Positions 31,022 to 43,300 of a stretch of 64,000 nucleotides of DNA are shown in pieces. The stretch is from contig NC_065535.1 in NCBI RefSeq assembly GCF_932294415.1, forward strand, positions 93,078,862-93,142,861, written 5' to 3'. Below the pieces are notes generated by a model, which searched no databases, was not told the origin of the DNA, and saw only the letters and a program-made list of their open reading frames with translations. This stretch comes from Quercus robur. Lineage: Eukaryota > Streptophyta > Magnoliopsida > Fagales > Fagaceae. The position numbers were made by a program, and so were the translations under genes. Position 1 is the first letter of the stretch; each line of letters starts with the position of its first letter.

Positions 31022-34000
31022 CTACCTCTCTGTTTGAATACTCCTCTTTGCAAGCATGAGTGTTAAGAACACAGGAACCATGGCAGCACACAAATGCTTG
31101 AGCGTGTGCCCACTGACAATATGATGTGTCCATTCATAAATCACTTTATCGGCTGCTTCTTCCACCTTAGCTAGAAGATAAAATACTGCATGCAATGAAT
31201 TAGAGTCATACTCAGCATAGCACAAGCATTAAGAGATTTCGGTCATATAGAAAAGGAAACTAATTGTTGAAAAACACAAACCTGCAGCCCAAAGCCAGTA
31301 TGAGGAATGTGTGTACATTGGAGGCAACAAGATAGCCATGACAGGAATGGCAATGCAAGGAACAAACTGAATCAGGGCATATGGGCGGAGGTCATCAAAA
31401 AAACTGCAAAAACAAATTCCAGCATTACACACTCAACTGGAAATACAATTAAAAAAATAAAAATCTCTAGATATCTGATTTTTCCTTTTTCTAAAATATT
31501 TTTTTATAGAATATAGATAATAAAAGGCACTAAAATGGGGTGCGATCGAATGACACAGGTGGTAGGCAAAAAGGATCGCTTCAAAAAGAATCTAGAAATA
31601 TTTTTGAAAATATTATATGAAATTAAGAATCTAGAAATATTATATGAAATTAAGAAATCTTCATACAATATCTTCCAATAATTTTTTTTTTCAATTATTT
31701 TGAAAATATTCTTTAAGGGTTTCTTAATTTTTTTGCCAAAATCATAACTCATTTTACTGTAGAAAAGAAAGCAAGTCACTTCACAATATATATATACACA
31801 CACACACATACATGCACATATATTATAAGTAATAATATATTAAAATTCACTAATATAAGGCAGGACCAGACATAGCATATAGAAAGTTTATTGGAAATCA
31901 CCACCCTATAGAGCTTAAACCAAAGAAATAAGTAATGTGCTTGCCTCCAATACAAAATACTTATTATGCCTGCCATAAGTAGTGGTATGAGGGAGATTGT
32001 TCCCTTCCTCTCATCAATCCTTTCGATGATAAAGATCGACATTACTGATGTGAAGGCAATGGTCATCTGTGTTTGTCATTAACAGCTAATACATCAAAGT
32101 TGAAATAATACCGTATAAACATTTTTTTTTTAAACAATTTTCTGTGAAACTGAATTTCTTCATCACAAGAACAAACTTACTGGCAAGCGATCCCACACAA
32201 GACGAGCGTCATTTGGCTTGAGATGATAGTATGCAGATCCAAAAGCAACAGCAGCAACACCAATGTAAAAACATGTCCAACCCCAAAGCTCACCTTGCAT
32301 ACTTTTCATGTAAATAATGAACCATGATCAGTACTTACAAGCCTAAAAATAATTCCTTTAGGATTTCTTTTTGTTTTTTAAGCTCATTGGGGAATGTATT
32401 AAAATGATAGTTAGAAAAACCAAATTACCTCAGCTTAAAATAGTTCCTATAATAGCGAAGCACAAGCCCTATGACACCAATAACCAGGAATGGAAAATTT
32501 GAAACCACATTTAGTGTATTAGGAATACCTGAAAAATTACACACAAAAAGCTGTCAGTTGTAACATTTTTTTTACTGATAATCAAGCTTAGTCCCAACAT
32601 TTTTGGTCAGCTATGGATCCTTGATGTAGTGGATCCATTAATAACAACAACAACAACAACAACAACCAAGTCAGCTGCATCCATTAATGATAAAATGAAT
32701 AAATTTTGATTTTAAAAAGAGAGGAGGAGGGGGGGCGCTAAAGTTTAGGCTCTGTCAACCTACCACAGCCCTCCATCATTTCTTGGGCTTGGATCCATTC
32801 ATAATAAAGTGAATTTAAAAAACCAGTCTCCATGAAGGATAGGCAAAATTAAAAAGCTTCTTTTTTTGTGTCGTGAAACCTCACCAAGGCAGGGCCCTTT
32901 GGACCCACCCACCCCAAGAGAGTAAACCCTGGATACATGCAATTGCTTGCGAACCACAAATATCAAGTAAGTGAGGGTGTATTGTGAGCAATTGAACCAA
33001 GTCACTCCAGTTGGAGTGGGATTGTCCACTAACCTCACCAATTGGCCCACACCCTTGCGGACAAGCAAATCAAACGAAACCCTCACCACCACCCCCCCGC
33101 TCCCCCCCCCCCCCCCCAAAAAAAAAAAATCCCCAACCCCATCCCACCCCCTCTTCTATATTCCAAAATTCTAAAAATTCAAGAAAACATGAGCATCCTT
33201 GGATAGGCCCAACGCATACCAACTAAATAATTAGTTAAATTGATGTTGGTCGCTCGTAACACAACCAATAAGTACCAAGAGCCTTGTAGCTCAACTAGTT
33301 CACACCTCTTGGTGTTTCCAAAGGAAACATCCAGGGTTCAAAACCCCTCTCCCAACTATTGAATTATCACAAATAACACAACCGCTAACACTCCATTTTT
33401 TTCAATGGAAAACATTATGTAAAGATAGTTTTTTTTGTTTTCCAGTGTTTGATAGCATTAGAAAAAATGAGTTAAAGGAAAACTATCTTTGGTCAACATA
33501 AAAAGTATGACTTATTTTTATAGATTGTTTTCCACTAATTTTTTTTGGAAAACAACTCTATCACACAATAAGCTAAATAAAGTTAAAAGATTGTTTTTCA
33601 ACTTATTTAAGGTTATGACCAAATATAGGAAAATTAGATAATTTTATAGAAAACATTTTTTGGAAAATGACTCATTTTCTACAAAACATTATTGCTGAAA
33701 CAAACAAAGCGTCAGTGAAAAGCCAACCTATTCAACATACAAATACTGTCAAGAGTTTTATTTTAACACTCTTTAAGGCTAATTGGTAGCTAAGTCACGG
33801 TAGGTTTCTTGACTCTCACTGTTTAATGTTTAATGAACATGAACATTTAAGCAAAGGCTTGCTGTAGTAGCCCGACAAAGGCATAAGCCACACAAGAAAA
33901 GGGCTATGCATTAACTAGATAAGTTAATGCCTTCATGGAAAATTATAAGGCTCAATGGCCAAAGTATGAAGGCGTTAAAATAAAAGGTCCATGCCACTAC

Positions 34001-35659
34001 TAGATAAGAAGCATAAAACACGTGCATCACAGGATACTTGTGAGTCTCAAAGGCCATGGTATATTGAAGGCATAAGAAACGTAAAACATATACACCCCAG
34101 GCTAAAATAAGGTTTTCAAAATAGCCCCGAATATCTTTTTTGAGTTCTAAAGTAATTTATGGTCACTTTGCCAAGAGTCTTGTAACTCAACTGATTGGCA
34201 CCTTCTAGCATTTCCAAAAAAGACATCTAATGTTCAAATCCCCTGTCTCCCAACTATCGAATTATCAAAAAATATTTTATGGTCACTTTACAATAAATGC
34301 AACTTACAAATGCCTCTAAGACTTTGAATATAAGTGTATAAACGATAACCACAAATGCCCTAGCCCCAACAGAAGTTTCTATGTTAAACACATTTTTTAG
34401 CTCCTTTGAATGAATGTCGACATTTTTTTGTTCTTTTGCTTTTTGTTTATAAGAAATTTATAAAAGTGCCAAAGATTATGCAAACCATATACACGAGCAG
34501 TTTACCAAAGAAACAAGCCATAAAAGGTAGCTAGTGCCAACACTTAAAATTAAGAAAATCTATCACGTTTGATCATCTGAAAAGTCAACAGCAAGATCCC
34601 AGCAACGACCAATGCCAGCATCAACAAATATTTTCCAAGCAGCAGCTTCAGTCATGCACTAGTGAAAGGTAAATTTATTGACACTCAATTTGGCAACACA
34701 TCCTAGCCTTACTAAGACACACTTGTTAGCAGGTTTATCGTCACTTTCATCTTCATCTTCCTCTTTTACAGCAGAAGCCCAATCTATGAGTTCAAGCATA
34801 AGCTTTCCATACCTCTTTATGGACTTGTTTCCATCTTCAACAACAACAACACCAATACCATCATAAATCACAGCACATCCACACAAGCGGTTCTCTTGGG
34901 CATTAACATCAATTATGAAGCAAGTCTGTGGATGTGATAGGTCATTGATCTTATAAACCGATACAATGGCCTCCAATGTATTCGGCTCATCAAAAAGCTT
35001 TCTCTCTTTCTTTTCCCGGTGCTCAGCAGGAGTCAGTTTGCGAGCAATATTCCTATCTATGTGAGCTTGCACATGTTCAGCAGCTTCACTCCTGATTCTC
35101 TTTTCAAGCCTAGTTGGATATTGGGTTTGCTTCAGAGCCAAGGACTTTACTTTCATCAGATTGCTCATTTTAACTTTTGGTTTAGGAGGCTCAATCAGGC
35201 CTTGTCTAATTACCTCCTGCCTATCTTTCTCCCTAGCCAAACATCACTCAACTGGGCGAGGTGTTCAACATAAATAGTAATATTCTCCATCTTTAGTTTA
35301 TTTTTCAACCATGGTTTCATCAGTAATGTCACCGTAAGCACCAGATTACAAAAGAGGCAAATCCCACCACTCAATATCAGGAATTGGGTCCGGTTTTTCT
35401 TCGGTTATAACTCTCTGTGCTACCTCTATCAAATTTGGATTAATATCACTAATTCACCTTCTCCTCTTTCACGTGTGCTTCTCCAAATTCACTCTTAAAT
35501 TTTAAAATGCTCGGCCTCTTTTGCCCATTTGCCTTCTTCAACAAATTGGAAATTCATCCTCTTAGGCCTCAAAATCTTAGTTTAGTTAATACCCATCTCC
35601 TAGCATCAAAAGGAGGATTTAAATCTGGATCAACATCCAATTCAGGTTTCAGAATGTGA

Positions 35660-35696
<37 letters not shown>

Positions 35697-36020
35697 AAAC
35701 GGAAACAACAACGACAGAAAAAGCAGTTCAAATTACACACACACACACACACACACACATATCACCGCCTATAAATGCATCACAGCCCATATATATATGC
35801 AAAAATATTCTATCATAGGTTACACAAATAAATAAAAGAGAAGAAGAGGAAATTGATGAAGAATTAGGAACCCTAAAAAAAAGAGAATAGTACCGAAGAA
35901 TTCGCGAGTATCGGCGAAATCGTGGTAAGCTTGATTCTGAGGAATGGCTGGGGTCACGAACATAAGCACCACGAAGCACACAATCGCTACTACCCATACG
36001 TAAACGGTGCGTTTCCTCAT
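31022..36020 (-). CDS. Multi-pass membrane protein, alkaline phytoceramidase / CREST type
   Basis: Probable membrane hydrolase of the ceramidase-like superfamily. Exons on the minus strand are 35894-36020, 32429-32528, 32181-32301, 31945-32066, 31282-31403 and 31022-31185; 756 nt, 251 aa plus TAG. All phases match. Intron 4 uses a GC donor (AG|GCAAGC); the others are GT-AG. Segments in order: N-terminal membrane anchor 7-24, NVVSNFPFLVIGVIGLVL 49-66, then FGSAYYHLKPND with Ser98, His102 and Asp107, several more membrane spans (MTIAFTSVMSIFI, LIPLLMAGIISIL, FVPCIAIPVMAIL) and a late HTLKH (His224, His228). Ser, Asp and three His in this order are the CREST metal-site pattern. Intron 1 is 3.4 kb and holds a PRP3 retrocopy, two SINEs and a MITE. 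The plant homologues are called alkaline phytoceramidase by similarity; the substrate is unproven. Confidence 0.88.
32640..32666. repeat. (AAC)n microsatellite in intron 1
   Basis: About eight ACA/AAC units within intron 1 of the CREST-like gene. The following region to 33130 is spacer with C-runs (33087-33117) and no gene. Confidence 0.7.
33276..33375 (+). mobile_element. tRNA-derived SINE head
   Basis: Contains CTTGTAGCTCAACTAGTT (A-box-like) and, about 55 bp on, GGTTCAAAACCCC (B-box-like), the spacing of a pol III promoter. Related to 34166-34268. It lies in intron 1 of the CREST-like gene, antisense to it. The 3' end is not defined. Confidence 0.65.
33401..33712. mobile_element. AT-rich MITE, same family as 39418-39693
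   Basis: GGAAAACATTATG... at the left is mirrored by ...TTGGAAAATGACTCATTTTC at the right. The interior reads TGATAGCATTAGAAAAAATG and GTCAACATAAAAAGTA. The same order is found in reverse orientation at 39418-39693. Target duplication not resolved. Confidence 0.55.
34166..34268 (+). mobile_element. tRNA-derived SINE, second copy
   Basis: CTTGTAACTCAACTGATTGG aligns to the A-box and TGTTCAAATCCCC to the B-box of the 33276 copy, followed by the same CTCCCAACTAT-GAATTATCA. More diverged in its box B. In intron 1 of the CREST-like gene. Confidence 0.6.
34566..35660 (-). pseudogene. PRP3 (U4/U6 snRNP protein) processed retrocopy, 5'-truncated
   Basis: Intronless copy of the C-terminal half of the splicing factor PRP3. 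A 193-codon open stretch (34659-35240) reads LAREKDRQEVIRQGL-type sequence, then ARKLTPAEHREKKERKLFDE, VYKINDLSHPQT, DVNAQENRLCGCAVIYDG and NKSIKRYGKLML, the conserved PRP3 core and DUF1115 region. Homology continues 5' to about 35660 (ELDVDPDLNPPFD, NFQFVEE) and 3' to about 34566 (MTEAAAWKIF...DFSDDQ) through frame changes and stops. No introns interrupt regions that span several exons in PRP3 genes, so it is a retrocopy. It sits in intron 1 of the CREST-like gene on the same strand. No poly(A) tail or target duplication was identified. Not expected to make PRP3. Confidence 0.85.
35661..35757. repeat. (TC)n and (AC)n microsatellites in intron 1
   Basis: (CT)n of about 32 bp (35663-35695) and (AC)n of about 23 bp (35736-35758) lie between the retrocopy and exon 1. 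Confidence 0.85.
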
Positions 36021-36619
36021 TTCTCACGCTGCACTGCACCGCTCTGATTTTGGTAAAAGATAGAGAGACAGACAGAGAAAGATAAAAGTGTCTGATGCTG
36101 AGATTGACTGATGACTTGTTTTTTATTTTGATTTTCGTTTTTGAATTTTGACATTTTGTTTCCTGTTTTATGGACGGGTATACGGGTCGGGTTTAATTAT
36201 GTAGTCAAACGGTCCAAAATCCAAACCACAACGCCCGGGTTACTATCTCATGTTAGCATTGTATCCGGTGGAGCATAGCTGTCACATGTTGAATATGCAC
36301 TCAACATTATTTATACTAAAGTGGCCCCTCCATCAATCCATGTGAATGATACCGTATCTTTTGCTCATCCTGTTGGACGCTTCTCTCACAAGTATGCATA
36401 GGATGAATACATAACATAAGATAGTTTTTCTTATGTAATGAGCATAGAAGATAAGCCTACATGGTCTATCAACCTAAAAAGGATGCCTACAAAGGATAAT
36501 CAACATGCACGTACACATTTATTATGGCTTACCTATCGTTACTTGTAATTAATATAACGTGATGATTGGACTATGTGCAATTATGAGAAACGCATCATAA
36601 GACTATGCTCTGTCATTAA

Positions 36620-38439
36620 GGGTCTGTTTGGTTGAAAAAATAGAAGAGTGAGAGGATAAAAAATGTAAAGAGAATAGAAAAGTGGAAGGATATAAAAAAT
36701 TTTAATTTCTCTCATTTATGAGGGTGGAAAAGTGAATGAATGGAAAATTTTTTTGTTTTGTAGAAAATAAAGTTTGTATAAATTGATTATCATGTCCTTA
36801 TTAAATAAAATAAAAGGTAACACATTATACTTTTTTTAAAAAAATTATGTATAGATTGACACTAATTAAAAAAAAAAAAAAAGCATAACAAAATGTTAAA
36901 AAAAAAAAAAAAAAAAACCAAAATTAATGAGAAAATAAACATATGAACGCTAAATAAAAAAATTAAAAAAAAAAAAAAACAAACAAACAAACTACTGCAC
37001 ATCCAAAAAAGAAAAGCAAGAGGCTACGTTCAGACAAAAGAAAGAAGAAAAAAATAATAAAAAATGAAAACCATCACATCAGTAACATAGAAAAAAAAAA
37101 GTCAATAAGTGTGTAAGAGCATCCACAGCAGTAGAGCTAAATTTTTAGCAATTTAGCTCCACCAAAAGTTACTTTATCTATTTTACCTACACACATGTTA
37201 CAGCAGTGAATCTATTTTAGCTTTCAACACAATAAAATAATATAAACATCACAATAAAATAATATAATCACTACAATAAAATAATATATCCCACTACTCA
37301 AAATAATATATCTAAATTTTTTTATTTTTCATTTCTCTATTTGTTCTTCTTTTTCTCTCTGGACTCTTCTTCTCTTTCATTTGAAGCAAACCCACAACAC
37401 AGCCCACCTCCACAATCCCAAACCCACAACCACACCTCCATAATCCCAGCCCCACAACCCCACTTCCACAAACCCACGCTATGACCACCACGAATCCACA
37501 ACGACCATCGCCCCACCACAAACCACAACACCGTTGCCCCACCAGCCCACAAATCCGATCTCACAACCACGAAACTCACCAGAGCACAACCACAAAAACC
37601 CATCGGAGCACAACCACGAAATCCACCGGAGTACAACCACAAAAACCCACCGGAGCACAACCATGAAACAATCAAACCCCGTCAATCCGATCTCACAATC
37701 AAACCCAGTCAATAGAGGAGTGAGAGACGAGAGAGAGAGCGTGACGGTGAGAGAGGAGCGACGGTGAGTGATTTGGGGCCTTAGGACGGCTGGGTCGAGA
37801 GGATGAGAGCTTGATGATGGGTGATTTGGGAGAGGAGTGATTTGGGAGAGAAAGAGAGGCACGGACTAAGAGTGATTTGGGAGAGTGAATGAGAGCTGAG
37901 TGATTTGGGAGAGAGACAGAGGCACGGAGTGAGAGAGAGAAAGAAATGATTTTTTAATCGGTGGGATGAATAAAAAATATTTTTTTTTTTTTTGCTTTCA
38001 TGAACAGTGCACATCTAAAAATAGATGTGCACTGTAGCAGTGGAGCTAAAATTTTTAGATTTAGCTCCACTGCTGCATCAAGGTTTTTATGTTTATAGAG
38101 CTAAATTTTAGTATTATACCTATATAGCACCACTGCTGTCAGTGCTGTGAATGCTCTAACAAAGGAAGAAAAAGAAAGAAGGGAAAAAAAATAAAAAGCC
38201 AACACATTCAAGATTTGAAAGTGAATTTTTGGAAGTTCATTTCATGAGTTTCTTCTTCTCAGTTTTCTCTTCATTTTTTAGAGAAAGTTTTTTTATGGGT
38301 CCGGAGAGAAAACACCTGAATCCCACTATTTATTTTCCTTCCTCTCTGTCCAACTAAAAAAACTCTAAAAAAGTTTTCCTTCCTATTTTCTCTCTAAGGT
38401 TTTTCATCCTTCTTATTTCACCTCCAAACAAATACACCA
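36620..38439. mobile_element. TAA-flanked MITE, host of a second MITE
   Basis: Ends GGGTCTGTTTGGTTG and, inverted, (T)GGTGTATTTGTTTGGAGG, flanked by TAA (36617-36619, 38440-38442). The outer parts carry AGAAGAGTGAGAGGAT and mirrored TTTTCATCCTTCTTATTTC. It is interrupted by 37117-38156, so its own length is about 780 bp. Non-coding. Confidence 0.7.
37117..38156. mobile_element. TAA-flanked non-autonomous element inside the 36620 MITE
   Basis: 1,040 bp with ends GAGCATCCACAGCAGTAGAG and, inverted, GAGCATTCACAGCACTGACA, flanked by TAA (37114-37116, 38157-38159). Subterminal AGCTCCACCAAAAGTTACTT also occurs in the 14235-15024 element. The middle is low-complexity (CCACAACCACA, GAGAGTGATTTGGGAGAG), which creates spurious long frames. 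Confidence 0.85.
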
Positions 38440-38442
38440 TAA

Positions 38443-38643
38443 GGATGTGTTTGGATACCGCTTATTTTACTGAAACTAAAAATTTATTACCAAAAATACA
38501 GTAGATAAAGGTAAAAGTTAGTTGAAATAATACAGTGGAGTCATGAATAGTACCAAAAAATATAGTGGAACCTATAAATAATACAAAAAATAAGTTAAAT
38601 AGTAAAATAATTTTAATTTTTTTATCCCAATACAAACGAATAC
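38443..38643. mobile_element. GTTTGGATA-type MITE
   Basis: Starts GGATGTGTTTGGATACCGC and ends, inverted, GTATTCGTTTGTATTGGG. TAA is on both sides (38440-38442, 38644-38646), the left one shared with the neighbouring element. Interior ACTGAAACTAAAAATTTATT resembles the 53442 and 29092 elements. Confidence 0.6.
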
Positions 38644-38646
38644 TAA

Positions 38647-40386
38647 ATCAATGAAATGGCGTGTTAAACTCAACTTTCATGAAAAGGGACTCTATAAATA
38701 CCCCCATCAAAACACAGACAATAGGTATGCACTTCTTATTCCAACACTTTGCCATTTCTCATTGAGCTTGTCGTATGTTTTTCTTCATGGACTTTCTCAA
38801 TGGAGTGTTTTTTGATCAACCTCACTAGTTGGTCTCAAACTTAGTGAGAAGGCTATTCTAATTTTGAATGCTACCCACCCATGAATCCTAGCATGTCCAA
38901 TCTCTATATCAAATGTAATCTTTATTGTAGTTATTTGTTTTCCATTTCACCCACCTATATTTTGGCTCCTATAGGGGATAATCATAACCCTATAGTCTAT
39001 AGACACCAACTTGGGAGCTTCAGCAATAGGAATGTTAGGGGACTTTTACCTCACGACAGTGACACATGGCAAGATGAATATTGATGTTTTTTAATTCTCG
39101 TCACTCATCATTGGCTCGTGTCATGTGTAAAGATTGTTGTTTTTATTTGTTTCAATATTTGAGAAAATCAAAAATTATTTTTGGGTGAGACGTTCTCACA
39201 CCATTTGCTCACGCAAAATACTGATATATTTTTCAAGCTCACAATTCATTGTCGACTTGTCCACTTTTAGTCAAAACCATCTGCAACCATTTGAGATGGG
39301 TCAAATCAGTTGAGTGGGTCAAGTTAAACAAGTTACTAATCACCCATTATGTGTGGATACTTGTGAATGAAATTATTTATACATTCAGTGTATTAGTATT
39401 CGTATCACATAAAACACTATGTTTGTTTTAATGATAATATTTTTTAGAAAATGAATTATTTTTTAAAAAGTATTTTATATAAAACTATCTCATTTTCTTT
39501 ATTTGGAGCAATCTTAAATGAGTTATAAAAAAAGAAAAAAAAATCTTTTAACTTTCTTTATTTAACTTGTTATGAGATTGATTGTTTTTCTAATAAAAAT
39601 TAGTGAAAAACGATTTCTAAAAATAAGTCGTACTTTTTTTGTTGACCAAATTTAGTTTTTCTTTAACTCATTTTTCTCGATACTATCAAACACAATAAAA
39701 CCTACTCTTATTAGATAAGAAAGCATACCACATATTGTGGACACTTATAAATAAAAAAAATAAAAAAATTCTATAGTTGTGGATAATACATTTATATCAC
39801 TCATTATTAACGAGTGAATTACACTTGCTTCATATGCATTAAGAAGTGAGTTTAGATCTTATATCTCTCACAGGTGGTGCTTGTGTCTAGTGGTCAACTC
39901 TATTGAACACGTTGCGATGCGGACATATATTCGTATCCCAATGTATCCTTTAATTTTAAATTTTTTTCTTTTTATAATAAAACCTATATTATATATCCTT
40001 TAAATTTTTTAGAAGACTATAACTATATCCTTTAATTAGTTAATAAAAATTTATTTCTCTCTAAAAAAAGAGAGTGTTGTGTTAAAAATAAAAAGAAATG
40101 GTGCTGGCATTATATATCGTGTCTGTACAAACACCACGCGTGGACCCAACACACAACAATGGTCCTACGTACAAGACCCTTTTTTTAAAAACCTGTCCTA
40201 TACGCCACAACAAAACCCCAAAAAAAAAAAACCACCCTTAAATACTAAGCAAAGCAAAACCCAAAAACCCTCACACAGGCATAGCAAGCAGCCTCTTTCT
40301 CTGTAACCAAAAAAACACAACACACAGACACAGGCACAGACACAGAGAAAGAGAGAAAGAGAGAGAGAGAAACAAAGAAGGAAGAA
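38647..40386. other. Intergenic spacer and importin-4 promoter
   Basis: No gene before 40387. 39418-39693 is a MITE. The last ~150 bases are A/C/G-rich leader-like sequence (CACAGACACAGGCACAG, then (GA)n) that probably forms the importin-4 5' UTR. TTAAATAC near 40237 is a weak TATA candidate. Confidence 0.4.
39418..39693. mobile_element. AT-rich MITE, reverse-oriented relative of 33401-33712
   Basis: Its reverse complement reads TGATAGTATCGAGAAAAATG, GTCAACAAAAAAAGTACGAC and ends near TTTTAAAAAATAATTC, following the 33401 element block by block. Confidence 0.55.
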
Positions 40387-43300
40387 ATGGCTCAGTCTTT
40401 GGAGCTTTTGTTGATACAATTCTTGATGCCTGACAACGATGCTCGGCGGCAAGCGGAGGAGCAGATAAAGCGGCTGGCCAAGGACCCACAAGTGGTCCCT
40501 GCGCTCGTGCAGCACCTCCGCACCGCCAAGACCCCCAACGTCCGCCAGCTCGCCGCCGTGCTCCTCCGCAAGAAGATCACCGGACACTGGGCCAAGCTGT
40601 CACCTCAACTCAAGCATTTGGTCAAGCAATCACTGATTGAGAGCATCACAATGGAACACAGGTTTTTAACTTATTTGGAAATTGTTGTTGTTGTTGTTGT
40701 TGTTGTTTCTTGTTATGATGAATGTTGGTATGGATTTGATGGGTTGTTTGATTTGAATAATAAAGTCCTAGTGATGCCACTAAGAATTGGCATGTTATGA
40801 TTGGTGTTATTGTAATCAGAAATGGCATAGGGACAATATTTTTCACAATGGCTGACATGGCATATTGTGAACCTAGTAGAAGTTATATTGTTCCAATCAC
40901 AATGGATCATGTTAGGAGTTGTAGTAAAATGTTGCTATAAAGCTATAAATGCTGTGTCCTTAGCATTACTATTTGACTTGGATTGTGGACTTCTTTGGTT
41001 ATGAAAAGAAGCACTTTGTGAAAGTGATGTAGCTCCAATCACAACAGATCGTGTTTGCAGTTTTAGAAAAAAAGTTGTGTTCTTGGCATTACTTATGTAT
41101 TTTGTTCGGTTTAGCTGATTGAATTCTCCTTTCTATGCTGAATTGTGTATATGGGTATGATTGATTTGAATTGTGGACTGAACTCTCCTTTAGTGGGTTG
41201 TCTTTGGTTATTGCATTAGACCTGAATTGCGATATTCTGATGAGTTTTGTGATGAAGTAGTAAGAGTTTGGAATTTGACAGGGTTGGAATTTCTGATTGA
41301 GTTTAATTCTATCTGACTGTACTTATATGTGGACTAAGTTAATGGGTTTATATCCCACATTTGGTTGATCGGGGAAGTTGAGAGCTGGAGAAAGACTTAA
41401 AGTTTGGATTCTCATTTCATTTTATTTTGTGCTTGGTACAACAATTGCTTAGTTGAAATTCTATATGATGTGATTGAGGGTTCATCTTGAGGTTGTTGAT
41501 GGCTTCTACTCGATTGGAAGCTTATTTGTTTTGCTTGTAAAATGATGAATAGAAATTGAGCATTTAATTTCTTGGTAATTTGTAAACTCACTTTGTTCTG
41601 TTTACTGGTCCAATTGGACACTTGAATGAGTTTTCACTGTGATACCCCTTGATTATATTTGCATTCAGTATTGATCATTTAGTGACTCTTTCATGTCTGA
41701 TCTTAGTTTTAATGCATTTTTGAGGCCTTCAGTTTTTATTTTTGATTCCCAAGAAGAGTTAGGGAATGCAATTCAAAATGGTGAATCTCAAGGAAAATTT
41801 TCTTTAATGTTCTGGAGACAAAGAAGTTGCTTAATAGTTCATCTCTAACAGCCTTTTTTCTTAAGACTTATCTATATGCGACCTATTTTTTAAAAAACTT
41901 GTCATTTCTGCTTTACCCTTACTTTGGGGTTTGTTAAGTTTGAGTATCGCCTTTTCTACTGGTTAGTTAACTGTATTTGATATTTGACTTTATTGTATTC
42001 GTAATTTTTTTATTAGTAATAATGCTTCATTGAAAAAATTGGAAATAAACTAGGAACTAAAGCACACAGGTAGTATAATCGTAATTGTTTTTCTTTGGAA
42101 TTTTGATATGATCTTGTTGATTCTGTTTCTGCAGTCCACCAGTGAGGCGAGCAAGTGCAAATGTGGTCAGTATCGTAGCAAAGTATGCCGTTCCAGCAGG
42201 AGAGTGGCCTGACTTGCTTCCCTTTTTGTTCCAATGTAGCCAGAGTGCACAGGAAGACCATAGAGAAGTAAGCTTATGACTCTTAAAAGCTATCTGGTTG
42301 CACTTTCTAATTATGATATTTTTAATGTCTTACGTTGCTCATCATTGCTATCTTGTTGCCAAATCGGACCTCTTCAAACACTCATCCACATATTTATGGT
42401 TGCTTTGTTGTCTAAATTTGTTGGAGGATATTAACCTTGATGGGATAATCTTGTTTAGACTTCAAAATTGGGGTTTTGTTTACATGTGGTGCCAGTTACA
42501 GTACTTAAAGTTACTCGCAACTCACAACTCTTGTTATCGGCAACATGTTTTAAATACAATCATAACCTTAGACAAGATGGTACTGTGCAATAGGTAGTTA
42601 GGAGCTATGTACATATATAACAGCATGATCAAATTGATGGCTTACATGAAGTTAAACGTGCCATATTTTCCCGACTGATTGAAATTTAGGAAATGATTTT
42701 GTGTGTGTGTTTTTAATTCATAAAGAAGAGCTATGAATTTTTCATTTCTCCATTTCTGTCCAACTGTAATATCATTCGTGTATTTAATAGTATTTAAATG
42801 TAGGGAACTTGCTAAGAACTTAACTCCAAGGTCATGATTGTAAAGTAGTGAGTTTAGTTAAAAATGTATATAGCAATGCTTTATCACCCATAAGTTCCTT
42901 ACTTATTTAAGGACATACTTGTCATGAAACCCCAACTTTATTGCTTAATGGGATAAATTATGGTCAAATCTGTTTTTCTTTATTCTTAAACTACCATGAA
43001 TATTTTTCGCTCATCTTGCATGAAGTAGTATTTTTTCAATAAAATTATTTTTACCTATAAAAAAAAAAAAGAATTTTTTTGCTCATCAATCCTTGATGTT
43101 TCTTTTTGCTGTGAATTAATTCATATGGATGCTTGCTCCTGGTTCGTATTTACCAGGTTTAATAGACTAACTTATATGGTTGTTTTGGTTTTGGTGGTAT
43201 AAGGTGGCATTGATCCTTTTCAGCTCTTTAACTGAAACCATTGGGAATAGTTTTCAACCTCATTTTGCCGATTTGCAAGCTCTTCTATTAAAGTGTCTAC

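Noticed and set aside
34659-35240. 193-codon frame as a functional gene
   Set aside because: It is an internal part of a PRP3 retrocopy; homology runs on in other frames with stops on both sides, and no start context or promoter is seen.
37312-38014. Several overlapping frames rich in Pro, His, Ser or Gly, Cys, Trp
   Set aside because: They arise from low-complexity CCACAACC and GAGAG repeats inside a TAA-flanked element.
40271-40595. Minus-strand frames over importin-4 exon 1
   Set aside because: Antisense shadows of the GC-rich first exon and its 5' UTR.
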